This document shows, piece after piece, positions 33,718 through 45,149 of a stretch of DNA of 64,000 bases (its first letter is position 1; each line of letters starts with the position of its first letter). The translations under genes and the position numbers were made by a program. This DNA comes from Neostapfia colusana (Eukaryota; Streptophyta; Magnoliopsida; Poales; Poaceae). A model generated the notes under the pieces. The model was not told the origin of the DNA, did no database searches, and saw only the letters and a list, made by a program, of their open reading frames with translations. The DNA lies in contig JASWHV010000010.1 in the NCBI GenBank assembly GCA_030760725.1, positions 34,477,760 through 34,541,759 of the forward strand. Reading direction: 5' to 3'.

Positions 33718-34168
33718 GTTAGAACAATGGAGAGAAAATGGTATAGGAAATTTTAGTGGAATCACACAATCTAACTACTTGCTTACCAAAGTTCTTACCT
33801 GTTCCCAAGGACTGTGAGTGTGCAAAATGTTGTAGTGTTCCTTGCTGTGATTAAGCGGTTGAAAGGTTCACGAGTCCAGAGGTCCGGTTACGGATTTTTG
33901 TGGAGTTTGGATGGCTAAACAAGGAAGGCATGTAGCACTGAAAATCAAGTGTCGTAAACCAAGTCAAAGGATGAGTAAACTTTGTTTCCCAATCTAAATT
34001 TTTTTTCAACAATGATTATATCCTTGCAGCCCTTTAAATATTTTTTCTCTCTCTTTTTTTCACTTGTCTCTTTTCTTTTTTTTTATTTTTTATGCAAACA
34101 AGATGGGTGCTAACCAACACAATGTAGATGGATATGGCAACAAGAAATGATGCAAATGACACAAGATC

Positions 34169-35076
34169 ATAAATCTCCGATAGTATCCCGCTAACCCGAG
34201 GAAACTTCTGACTTCATGAACTGAAGTGGGAGCTTTCCATTTCAACACTTGCTCTATTTTGCTTGGGTCAACCACAATGCCTTCAGCTGAGATGATATGT
34301 CCCAGGAATGGCACTTGGCTGATCCAAAACTCGCATTTACTGAACTTGGCATAGAGCTTGTGGTCTCGCAATCATTGAAGAACGATCCTTAAGTGTTCGG
34401 CATGTTCGGCTTCTGTCTTGGAGTAAACCAAGATATCATCGATGAACACTACCACGAACTTGTCCAGCTCCGCCATGAACACCGAGTTCATGAGATACAT
34501 GAAATGGGCTGGAGTATTGGTGAGACCAAAGGACATGACGAGATATTCGTATAAGCCGTATCTCGTCGAGAAAGCCGTCTTCGGGACATCCTCCACCCGG
34601 ATCTTGATCTGATGATATCCAGAGCGAAGGTCCATCTTGGAGAACACACTTGCATCCACAAGTTGATCAAATAATATGTCGATGCGGGGCAGTGGGTACT
34701 TATTCTTGATGGTGACGGCGTTGAGCAGCCGGTAGTCCACACACAGCCTCAAGGTTTCATCCTTCTTCTTTACGAACAGCGCCGAGCATCCCCAAGGCGA
34801 GGAACTCGGCCTAATGAAACCCTTGCTCAACAGATCATTGAGCTGTTCTTTTAATTCATCCAGCTCGTTTGGAGCCATTTTGTATGGTCTCCGTGATATG
34901 GGCGTAGTCCCGGGTGCAAGTTCAATCTTGAACTCGACCTCCCGCTCAGGTGGCATGCCCGGAAGATCATCCGGGAACACGTCGGGGTACTCCCGGACTA
35001 TGGGGATGTCCTCTAACTTGAGAGCTTCAGCATTATTAATTGCTGAAATTTCCCAGACTGGCGTGTCTAACACCAT
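34169..35076 (-). pseudogene. Element B reverse transcriptase
   Basis: The frame beginning near 35076 covers the protease-RT link ([19 protein letters not shown]) and an almost intact [62 protein letters not shown], and the catalytic FIDD at about 34433-34446. A TGA (about 34372) comes after HLRIVLQ, before [16 protein letters not shown] and the thumb region. The frame differs from that of gag-protease, so a frameshift lies between 35076 and 35180. Confidence 0.85.
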
Positions 35077-35102
35077 GGAATGTGGATGCTGAAATGGAGA
35101 GT

Positions 35103-36646
35103 TTAAATGAACCGTCCGTGTCCGAGTATCCAGGACAGCGCCATGGTGATTGCATTAATCTTTTGCCCCATAAGGATTATCAAGGTGGTGGGATATAGTT
35201 TTCCACCTAAGCACAGAGGTGCCTTTGGGATCATCATATTTGCTGAGATCTTCCCTCCCGGTGAGCAGATCATATAGGTGCAGTCAGTTGGGAAGACATG
35301 CATTTGATGCTTAGCCACATAGGATGCACTTATAAAGCTGTGGGTTGCACCAGAATCAAAAAGTATGATGATGGCTTTATCGTTGAGAGTGAACGTACCC
35401 GCCAGCACATTGTCTCCCTCTAGGGTGTCCTCATTGTCGAGGTTGCGGATGCCCCCAGTCCGCTGACCAACCTTCTTCACCGGAGGTCGGCCTCGAGCAC
35501 CGCCCTGGAACTGGGCTTGCCCGCTGCTCTGCTGCCCTTGGGGACAGTCCTTCGCGAAGTGGCCCGCCTGGCCACACGTGAAGCAGGTGAAACGGGGTGG
35601 TCCCCCGCTGATCGGTGGACGGGAACCCGGGGTGCGTTGTGGCGGTGGAAACGCCTGGGGTACCGTCTGCTGCTGCTGCTGCTGCTGCTGTCTCGGTGGT
35701 GGCATCGGCGGACGGAACGGAGGTGACTGAAAAGGACGTCCCCCGAACCACTGAGGTCGCGCCGGTGGATGCCACTGCTGTCCGGATGGCGTCTGATACA
35801 CCATCCAGTACTTCTGGGGAGCGCCACTCCTACCGCTGGGTGGAGCGCTGCGCTTCCGCTACTCAGCTGCCAACTCCCGCTGAGCGTCCTCTTGCATAAT
35901 CGCGGCATTGACCAGGTCATTGAAGGTGCCGCGATTCCACTGAACGAGATGTGTCTTCATTTCGGGGTGTAACCCCCGATAGAAATGTTCCCGCTTCTTC
36001 TCTTCAGTGGAGATGTAGTCTGATGCATATTGCGCCAGATGGTTGAAGGCACGGGAGTAGTCATGGGCACTCCTCCCGCCCTGCTTCAGCTCCAAGAACT
36101 CTTGGAACTTCCTCTTTATTATCCCGGGAGGAATATGATAGGCGCGGAACACCTCCCGGAACTCTTCCCACTCCACGACATGGCCAGCCGGACGTGAGGC
36201 GACATAGTTCGCCCTCCACGCACCAGCGGCACCGTGGAGGTTCTGCACTGTGAACAGAGTCTTCTGCCGCTCTGTACATTGGAGCAGCCCGAACTTGGAC
36301 TCAATGGTCCGCAGCCAGTTATCGGCCTCCAGTGGTTCTTCAGCTTCGGTGAACACTGGAGGGTGCGTACTCATGAAATACGAGTACGACACCTCACAGG
36401 GCTCACGAGGCCCTCTGTCTTGATGTCCCCCCCCCCCGCCTGGGACGTATTCTGCATGATTGTGCGGAGCAGGTCGGTCTGCTCCTCACGACCTCCCACC
36501 AGTGCCGCTATCACATCCGCTAGAGTAAGCGGAGGCGGCGGTGGTGGCTGCTGCTGCGGGGTGCTGTCGTGGGCCGGTGGCTGGGAGTCATCACCTCACT
36601 GTTGGCTAGAGCCACCAACCTCATGTGTGGTCCTAGTGCGAACCAT
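35103..36646 (-). pseudogene. Element B gag-protease
   Basis: The gag start is probably the ATG at 36646 (MVRTRTTHEVGG), followed by a TGA after 16 codons and a run of 11 G near 36427-36437 that leaves the downstream part one base out of frame. From 36392 the capsid region is open (EPLEADNWLRTIESKFGLL, WEEFREVFRAYHIPPGI, LKQGGRSAHDYSRAFNHLA) up to an in-frame TAG at 35859. The same frame then gives a poly-Gln tract, the zinc knuckle CFTCGQAGHFAKDC (about 35542-35585) and the aspartic protease site ILFDSGATHSFIS (about 35330-35370). The protease end is garbled. Confidence 0.85.
35667..35690 (-). repeat. CAG repeat coding polyglutamine in B gag
   Basis: Eight CTG units on the plus strand code for eight Gln in the linker before the zinc knuckle. 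It is pure in sequence, typical of replication slippage, and in frame with gag. Confidence 0.85.
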
Positions 36647-38619
36647 CTGCAACCATACGACAATAAACATCAGTCCCGCAACATATTGCATGCAGTCCAA
36701 ATGAAATATTCGTAAAAACATAATGCCAATAGAACATGCAATACATCTTGTATGTAGATAATGTAATAACTTTGCACAAGCTACACCATTACCAGACCAA
36801 ACATAAGCTACTTTAATCCAACTTGATGAACCTCCTATTTGGAAGCTTACCAGAACTAGGTTTGGTCACTACGAGATGTTACTATCGCTTTGTCATTACG
36901 TGTACCCCCCTTTTATCTTCAATACGACACAAACATGGTCTCCAGTACAAGAAACTTGAGTGAGACCTATACTCAAATCTTTTCACTAGTTGAAGATAAC
37001 CTCTCATGAGTATGTTCCACCCCATTGGGAGTACTCAAACCCCCCATAGGGTACAACAATTCCTCAAATGAGTTCAACTGTCATTCCTCTGTAAGAATGA
37101 CCAGTTTCTACATATCCGAGATTTTGACCTGGTTCTTGGCTTTTTCATGACTTACGCTGAATACCAAAGTTAAATTTAACTTTAGTATCTTTAAGTTCCA
37201 ACGAGTATTCATTTGCCCCCATATCAGCTCTGGTTAAAAAGTTATGGTAATTCAAAGTCAGCAGAATTTCTGGAAGAATTTTAACAGCACCTCCTTTGGA
37301 AAGTTGCTGTTTTCAACTCAGGTTTCCATTGAAATCTGTGCTGAAATTTCAGAGACTTTGAATTGCAAAGATGTAACACATCTTATACCCTTTTCAAGGA
37401 TGTATCATATGAAAATTTTAAATTTTCTACTGGGAGTTATGTTTGAAAAACAGAACAGTCCAGAGAGTGTTTAACTCTGTCCTGATTCTGGACAGTTTAC
37501 ATTCCTCTGGAATTTAAACCATCTTAAGGTGTGATTCAGCGCTGGAAGTCCACAACAAAGTTGTAGAGTACTCAAATACCTTTCCAGAACTATATACCAC
37601 ACCTCCCTGGGCTAAAATACCTATGAGTTATGCCCTGTTGGAGATCAGCAAACTTGCTGCCCAAAACAGATCACTCTGTTTTTAAGTCTTTTTGGAACTA
37701 CACTCATCACTCTCCAATTTATCTACCCAACCCGGGGTCCTAAATATTGAACCTAATTATTTTAATTCCTTGTTATCATTATTTTCATGCATATGCCTAC
37801 AATATCTCGGTACTACGTTCCTCACAAAATAAAATCCTAACCGGATCATACCGGCATATACGTCTCAAGTGTGGCACTAAACGGTCTCTCGCACATGTTT
37901 ACTACACGGATACATACGTGGTTAGTACCTGCAGAAGACCACACAATAATGGTGCACTCAAGGGTTGTTTTTATTTCAGGCAGGATCATATTAAAAATAA
38001 ATACAAATGCCCGTATCATTGCCATACGGCCGTCCTTGAGTTAGGTCACATCTCAAGGTACGTGATCGTGTTTCAACACCACACGACGGGGAACCCGAGT
38101 AGGTCATGAACGGGTCTTCACGGTTGGGAATGTTATCAGCCCAACAGATACCACCTACTGCCCTGTAGGGCACACCGATGGAAAGCGCTGCGTATGTCCT
38201 CCTGGGCTATTTCCAGACAAACACACTCTCGCGTTACTGACCACGCGATAGGGTCTCAACTTACTTGCCTAATACACGCTAGGGATCATCGTTTCATATG
38301 AACTCAGGAACATGAAGAGTCCAAGAGTTTCATATTGACGTATCACACCAAGCTGTGAGACTAATCCCTGAACCACATTCCTCGTCAGGGGAGCTAACCG
38401 AAATTGAACCGCTTTCGGTGGCTTTCCTTACCATTCTTACCAGAGCGTCGGTGCGTCGCTACATAATTAAAATTCAGAATTATAACACATAAGTTAGTCT
38501 TTGCCACTTTAAGTAACTATTCTAATATAATCCTTACTTGGGCAAACTACCGGATCCTCACCGTAAACCTAAGTTCTTCCCGTAATACAGTCCTTAAGTA
38601 CTGTGCTATCCCCAATGCA
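36647..38619 (-). other. Element B 5' leader
   Basis: A 1.97 kb stretch between PBS and gag with no long minus-strand frame. It is largely alignable with the F leader (4230-5444). Conserved blocks include CCAGAGAG-containing sequence near 37460, TCGGTACTACG near 37808 and CCTGCAGAAGA near 37928. A long leader is usual for this group. Confidence 0.7.
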
Positions 38620-38631
38620 GCTCTGATACCA
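38620..38631 (-). other. Primer binding site of B (tRNA-iMet type)
   Basis: Minus strand TGGTATCAGAGC, three bases from the LTR end at 38635. It is identical to the F site. Confidence 0.85.
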
Positions 38632-38634
38632 AGC

Positions 38635-41600
38635 TGTGGCGGACCTGGATCCGCCCATTCCGGATCGCAGAGGGTGGTGCCGCACGATGCGACACCCGAC
38701 AGCACACGTCATAAGAACACAATATATTACATGGGGAAAAAACTGAACTGTACAAACGGTACAATACTCAGTTACAAACTATTGTCTTTATTACACAGCG
38801 GAAGTCTACTATTCTACAACTCACGCCCGCCTACCTAGCAGAAGTCGGTTGCCCAGCCCTAGGGCAACCCACACTAGCTGCACTCCTCAGCTCAGCGCGG
38901 CGTGTACGGCTCCCACTCAGCCGTTGTCCCCGACGGAGGGTAACCCTCGCCGGTGGACTCGTACCCCGAGTCCGTGGGTGGCTCCTCACCTGAAAAACAT
39001 TTAAGCAGCAACCGTGAGCACGATGGCTCAACAAGACTTAACCGACTCACCTAAGCATGGAACTCTACATGATGGGTACAATAGACATAGGATAGTAATA
39101 ATGCATTTTAGCCACAAGTTAACAGTTTGGAAATCTGAAATTTAGTAAGCAATATTTGGTGGCACACATGTAGCAATACAATTATATCATAACAGCAATA
39201 TCGAAGCATAATATTTCATAAATTATTCTACTTTACAACGCAGTGAACAAGCGGTACTCGTCACCGCGAGGGACGGCGAATCGACTCGATATACACCTGC
39301 AGGGAAACCCAAAGAGCACGTCACGTACGCCCACCCGTGGAGCTGCACAGCACGCTCACTAGATGTCGTACGGGACAACCTTTCACGCAACAGCCCAAAC
39401 GTCGAACCGGTCGCACCGAAACAAGCAGGAGGTTCCCCACACGGAGCATATCTCTATGCCCGTTGGCAGATTTCCACCTTGCTGCCCTCAACCTACACCT
39501 ATAAATCGTTGTGCTATGCCTCGACGCCCGGAGGTTTAGGCTACATCGGTTTATCGGGGCCCATATATCCGATATGCCTTCGGTACGTTCAATACATGTT
39601 CAGCAGGGCCGCACACGGATCGGTCCTCAATCGACACGGACAGTGCCGCGCCCACTTCCTCTTGTTGCGGACCCGTGAGCTAGTCTATGAAGTGATCTCA
39701 CATCACTCAACCGGACCCGTGTGTCCCAAGCCTATCTCGCGAGTAGCTTCCAACTACTCGACTTGTACCGAAGTTCTATGAAACATTAAGCATAGCCTGT
39801 CTACTCCGAGGTCTTAGACACTACCCTCACTCTTATGGGAAATTTCTGGTCATGCAAGTGGGGTTCCATCCATCCTATACCTAATGCACATTCACACTTC
39901 ATATGACACATGTAAACAAAGTAAAACTTATAAAAGGTTAATGCAAACCGGGGCTTTCCTTGTCGCTGCTGTTCAGTAGTTAGTTCTTCTTCCGGAAGGA
40001 GGAAATCGAGCACTTCCGGAGCCTCCTCGCCTTCAGCGACTACACGTTAATAAAATAATACATGTTAATGAATATGCACATGAGTTTATTGTAATTTTTC
40101 TGCTACTTGTTCTAATACAAGTTTTTAACAACTGGAACTCTGTTCAAGAATTTAAAATGAAACTGGGGCTAGCGGTTTGCGTTTGGACCTAAGCACATGA
40201 TTAAGTACTAAGTGGTTTTCCCCCTCTTCTATATTAATCCCTCAAGTGGTTCCACCGAACAGGGGTGATCCAGAGCTCCAATGGAGCTGAGAATTTTTGT
40301 GTGAGTTCCTTGTCACAATACAACTCTCTGGATCAAAATTTAGCACATGTCATTGAGTGGTTTGTTCAGAATAATTCTTTTAGCAAATAAGCAAAGAAGA
40401 ATTAATTCTGAGGTAACACCCCTGTTCATGCCCAACTTAGTGAACTACAATTTCAATTATAGCTCATAGAGTTTGCATGAATTTTATTAGCATTTTTGGA
40501 TCTAAGATTTGCCCAGAACTGAATTTCCATGTTTTGGGAATTCTCTGAAAATGTTTCTGTATTCAAATGAACACAGCACCTTCAAATTTGAATTGCTCTG
40601 ACCAAATCAACTCCAAATGGTCTGAAACATTTACAGCGGTTCACTAACATCCTAAAGAATATTCTGGCTAAATTTGGGGATTTTTGGATGAACCAAACTC
40701 CCTCTAAAATTCTTTTGCTGAAAAGCTTTAAAGAATTTTCCAGAATTAAATAATGGGTTTCATAGAAATTGGGTTGCATATTTCGACAGAGCTAGGCAAG
40801 ATGAATCCAAACCAATTTGAATCACTAAATTTGGAGCTTCCTAGCAAAAGTAATTGGGTTCTAAAATTTGGGGAAATTCTTGAATTTGAATTAACCGGGA
40901 AAGTTCAAATCCCTGACAGCGGGCCTGGCCCCCACGTATCACCACCTCGGCTATGCCACACTGGGCCACAGGACTGTTCTCCGCGTGGTCACAGCTGATC
41001 CGGTGCAACAGAGAATCCCCCTACTGTGTATTGAGCGGCTGACGAGTGGGCCCGGTCGGCTCGTCTTCTTCCTCGCGCCAGCCCCTTTTCCCGCGCCGCC
41101 CCCTCGCCGGCACCACACTGAAGCTCGCTGGACCTGGCTTCCTGGCCACCTCTCGGCCGGAAACTCGCCGCCTGTGCCTAACTCGACTTGGAGAACACGC
41201 TGGTGCCCTCACCGGAGCTCGGCAATGGCCGGAACTATGCCCGCGTCGGTGGCAGAGCCTCTCTCTACTCCGGCGACGTCGCCCGGGCTACTCAGGGCCT
41301 TATTTCTCAAGTGGTTTGCTTCTATAGCTCCGCTGTGGCATGCTGAGCACGGATATGAGCTTGGTTGACCATGAAAATGGCCGGAGCTAGGACCTCACCG
41401 TTGACCTAGGCCCGATATCGGCTGTGCTCAGAAAACTTCAAAGAACCGTAACCCTAGCCCATGGTTCTTGCTGGTTTTCGATCCTAGGCGGCCGTGGCAG
41501 GGTGTAGAGCATGTGTGTGGCTCGGTATGCCCGGTGATGAGCTAATACCCGCGAATTTCCGGATTTGGTATAGCTTGGCCTTAAGAACACCGCAACGTTC

Positions 41601-42582
41601 CCGGGAGAAATTCTCCCCCGACGTTGCAAGAAATGCTGAACGGTAGGGACGAGCAGAACCAACACCTTATGGCGGTCGTTTCTTGTGTTGAGCATCGGGC
41701 GCGAGAGTGCCTGGGTTGCTCGGACGCCGGTGATCAGTGGGTGGCGAAACACCGAGTGTGTCGCCGTGTTTGTATGCAGTGGAACAGAGAGGATACGGGG
41801 AGGTTCACGCAGCCCAGCGGTGCAACCGAACACTCTGTAGCCGGCGCCCTCATCCCCCGAGCTGGAGGTGGCGCGGTGGTCGCGTTGGGACGGGGTCGAC
41901 CCCGTGCGCTGGCGCCCGCAGAAGTGTTCGACCGCGTGACTGAGTCGGTTTAACTCGTGTGGCTGACCAGTGGGCCCCCTTCTCCCCTCTAATTCTTTCT
42001 CCCCCTTCTGCTGTAAATATCCCCAGCTACTAAACATTGAATGGGAGACTTATCCCACAAGTATTGGTTTGAATTTGAGTTCTTAAATTTAAACTTTTTT
42101 GGGTTAAATTTGCTTCATGTTTAAACTGAAATTCAAATTTGGTTTTGAATTATTGCAAATTTAGCTCCCGACCAGATGAACTCCAATGGGGATGAAAATT
42201 GGTGGGCTAACTCAGAAAAATGTGCTGAGTTTGAATATGAAGCTAACTTTTGAATTTGAGTGATGAAAGTTGCTGCAATTTGAATTTACATTCAAATTTG
42301 CCTCTTTTTCAAATACCTCCAAAAGTGCCTCAAAAAGTGTTGGATTTACATGAAACTTGGCTTGAACCTTCCCAAGACTTTTCAAATCCTAGGGGTGAGC
42401 ACAACCTCTCATGTTCATGTGTAGAAATCCTACTTTGTGAAAATGAAGGCTATCCCCTCTAATCACTCTTTTGATGGAGGTTACTTGCTCTTCCCAATAT
42501 TTCCTAAGATATCCACAACAAAAACTGTGGTGTTGTGAGGTGATGAAAAGTTTTTGCAAGTCCCTTTTCTTGGGCTTTTACA
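38635..42582 (-). repeat. Element B 5' LTR
   Basis: On the minus strand it begins TGTAAAAGCCC at 42582 and ends GGTCCGCCACA at 38635, 3948 bases. The U5 end carries the CTTCCGCTG-type block near 38800 shared with the F and D LTRs. GC-rich blocks (40920-41350 and 41420-41950) have open frames on both strands that I do not consider genes. Confidence 0.8.
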
Positions 42583-44576
42583 CCCAGGATGTTCATCACA
42601 CATACACATGTATTCCACAAGCTAAATTCATAATATAACCATGAACAAATAGTGTTGAAGTACTTTATTACAATGACTCAATGTCTCACTCATAAATATC
42701 TAACATATTCTTGCAGCGGAAGACTCTAAACAACAGCGGAAAACGACTAAGATAGCAGGCTCCAACTTCAACTCCACAGGCATGTTGACGGCAGTGCACA
42801 CGCCTAGTACTCCACATGTTCCTCGAAATATTCTTCTCCTGTAGCTGATGTATATGTGGGAATGAAGGGTGAGTGCATGTCGTATTCAGCAAGTGTGGGA
42901 AAAGTATGACATGTAGCTTACAACAGGGTAGGAAATAAAAAGGCTCATTGCAGCAAGCAAATTTTATTTCACAAATATGGTAAAAACAGCAACTATTTCT
43001 AGGTGAGTTAAAATCCCATCATAACCAAGTTAAATCATCAACATTCCTTCATCATATTTCACCATATATCAAGTCTCTACCAGCCATTAATCTTTCTCAA
43101 GATCCTCTCATACTCATAAATATTCATAACCATCTCATATTCATATAACCAAAACCAAACTCATTTTCATGACTCAAAACAGTTCCAAAACCAATCCAAT
43201 GACCATACCCAAATATCCATACTCATTTTTGCCTCTAATCATGGAAGTTGGCCAGGTGCTTGTGACCGGAAGCATGGCTATCATGATAGTTTTACACTCT
43301 GCAGAGGTGGCACCACTTTACCCACAAGTTTATGATTTCGTCACCCGTCGGTGACTAGAAAGAACCTCCATTATACCAGTACACAACCATCGGTGTATGG
43401 CCAAGAGATCACAAAATAACCTTTACAAAGGGGCTACTAGGATGTACGGACCCACTGAGGTTTCATTGGCGGGCTCGAATCTCCATTCTCCCACCCACGG
43501 GCCCCGTCTTGTGTCATGCAGTTCCCAGGGCAGTCCCTCTCGATTCCCATTCTCCGCGCCATCCAACGGTCCATAACAAGCTAGCAACACACCTAATAGT
43601 TAGATAAGCCGCACCCATATTTGGCCTTGTGGTGGCACTGTTTTCCTGGCATGTGCTCACATGAACCGGTCCTTAGATCTACGGCAAGTAAACCACCATC
43701 TCATTCAGCAACATCCACGAACCAAGATTGCCTAGATCTCCCCGATTCCATGCACATTAACATCATGAAGTTCTTATCATCATTATTCATATGAGTGTAG
43801 TAGCTAACCATGTTTTAATTCAGCATCCCGTATCCCGTAAATTAAGCGAAGCAAAATGGGAAACGACCATACCCGACTCATCAACTTTCCAGCGACAAGG
43901 ATGGTTAACATAACTAGTAAACTCCTATAAAAGGGTGTCCCATAAAGTTGACACAAGCATACAAGTTTTCACAAACAAAACAGTTTCAAAACATGGGATC
44001 AATATGGTCAAGGGGTACTTGCCTTGCTCCCGTGGTTCGTGTTGCTCAAGCGTCTCGAAATCTTGGTGTTGTAGTTCCTCGTAGACGGCCTCTTGAGTTT
44101 GTCCTTCTACTCACGACCACACACAAACAAAATTTACAGCAATCAATCATCCTGCACAAACTTTACTCAAGATGCAATGGGGTAGATGAATGCAAATCCT
44201 ATAGTGCAGTTTTATAGAACCAATTTGTACGTGTTCTTGCATGTTTTAATGGGATTTCATGGGGTTTTATGATGATCAAGGGTGTAGGGATCAAGTGTGG
44301 ACGTGGTGGTGATCTTGACACAAGATGTAGATCAATTCCACCATAAAAAATTGACCAAAACATGATCTGTCTACACGCAAAAGTTTCTGCTCAAAGGGGC
44401 GAAGAAAACGGATGTGTAGAAACAGCGGCGATGTCGTAATAGGGGTAATGAAGACCTACCTCACTTCCTCCTTGCGGCAGGGCTTCCCTCCTAGCAAAGG
44501 AAGCAGCGGTGGATTTTTCCACGGGGAATTATGGTAGGGAAGAACGTCAGGCTTCTTTTCCGGCGAGGCGTGACAG

Positions 44577-44665
44577 GGCTTGACGGCGGGTCTCGACGGC
44601 GGAGCTCGACGGCGGGTCTCGACGGCGGGGCTCGATGGCGGGGCTCGACGGTGGGGCTTGTCGGT
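44577..44665. repeat. GC-rich minisatellite in C1
   Basis: Repeats of a CTCGACGGCGGG-like unit, some units changed to CTCGATGGCGGGG. C2 has a related but rearranged array at about 63410-63540 on the other strand. The array gives rise to open frames in all phases. Confidence 0.7.
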
Positions 44666-44938
44666 GGGGCTCGTTGGTGGCCAAACTACGGCAAGGGGGG
44701 GCAACTCGGCGAGTTGGGGGGCAGGGGGTGGCGACCAAAGGAATAGGGGGGCTGGGGGTTGTATTTATAAGGGGGAAACAGGAGAGTCCTAGCAAGATGG
44801 GACTCAACCAAAGAGTCCTAGGGTTTCCCCCTCCTCAAGGCTGCGGCCAATTTGGGGAAAATCCCCCCCCCAAATATGGGGGAAATTCCCCCTAGTGGAA
44901 TTTGGGGAATTTAGGAGGGCTCCATTTAGCTATTTTAT

Positions 44939-45086
44939 TTCCATTTCTCTCCATGTCTATGTTCCTTTCTCCATTTCTATGGTTCTTTTCTCCATTTCTA
45001 TGGTTCTTTCTCCATTTCTATGGTTCTTTCTCCATTTCTATATTCCTTTCTCCATTTCTACATTCCTTTCTCCATTTCTACTTCTT
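44939..45086. repeat. 20 bp tandem repeat near the C1 start
   Basis: Six to seven units of the type GTTCTTTCTCCATTTCTATG, with small changes (ATTCC for GGTTC, AC for AT). The array is missing at the corresponding place in C2. It is a simple tandem array without spacers. Confidence 0.75.
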
Positions 45087-45149
45087 TTTAAATGCTCCTC
45101 TACATGAAAAATGTATGCAATGCATGGTAGTGAAATTGAGAGTGTTACA

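Larger units (their letters stand above)
31672..34168 (-). mobile_element. CRM1: CRM-like chromovirus fragment (RT start to leader), minus strand
   Basis: Read from right to left: part of a leader (about 33770-34168), gag start, a zinc-knuckle segment, protease, and the first part of RT, which is cut by element A at 31672. The order and sequence match the second copy at 48443-52326, and such gag and RT sequences resemble centromeric (CRM/CRR) chromoviruses of grasses. The 5' LTR and PBS are missing: at 34168 the leader runs directly into RNase H-region sequence of B. Confidence 0.7.
34169..42582 (-). mobile_element. Element B: Tekay/Del-type element, 5' two-thirds, minus strand
   Basis: From right to left: 5' LTR (38635-42582), PBS, a 2 kb leader, gag, protease and RT. 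It stops inside the RT-RNase H link at about 34168 (after [11 protein letters not shown]), where CRM1 leader sequence begins. RNase H, integrase and 3' LTR are not in the window. Its reading frames are far better kept than those of A or CRM1, so it is younger than they are. Confidence 0.8.
42590..45147 (-). repeat. C1: solo LTR of an unassigned LTR element
   Basis: TG at 42590 and (T)TACA at about 45149 bound a 2.56 kb LTR-like unit (TGTAACACTC on the minus strand). CAGGA is found at both edges (42585-42589 and 45148-45152), overlapping the terminal CA on the right. No PBS follows at the left and no purine tract precedes at the right, so it is best read as a solo LTR. Its first kilobase matches, in inverted orientation, C2 at 63076-64000. 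AATAAAG-type sequence (minus strand) near 42665 would be the polyadenylation region. The element class cannot be told from the LTR alone. Confidence 0.55.

Noticed and set aside
40985..41368. 127-codon frame in the GC-rich part of the B LTR as a gene
   Set aside because: It lies in an LTR, competes with frames on the other strand (41021-41212, 41438-42037) and has no domain.
34169..42582. B as outermost host of the whole nest (five layers)
   Set aside because: CRM1 has no LTR at the joint and B is less decayed than the elements it would have to contain.
44939..45086. Short regular repeats as a CRISPR-like array
   Set aside because: The units are contiguous with no unique spacers, and the sequence is a plant LTR.
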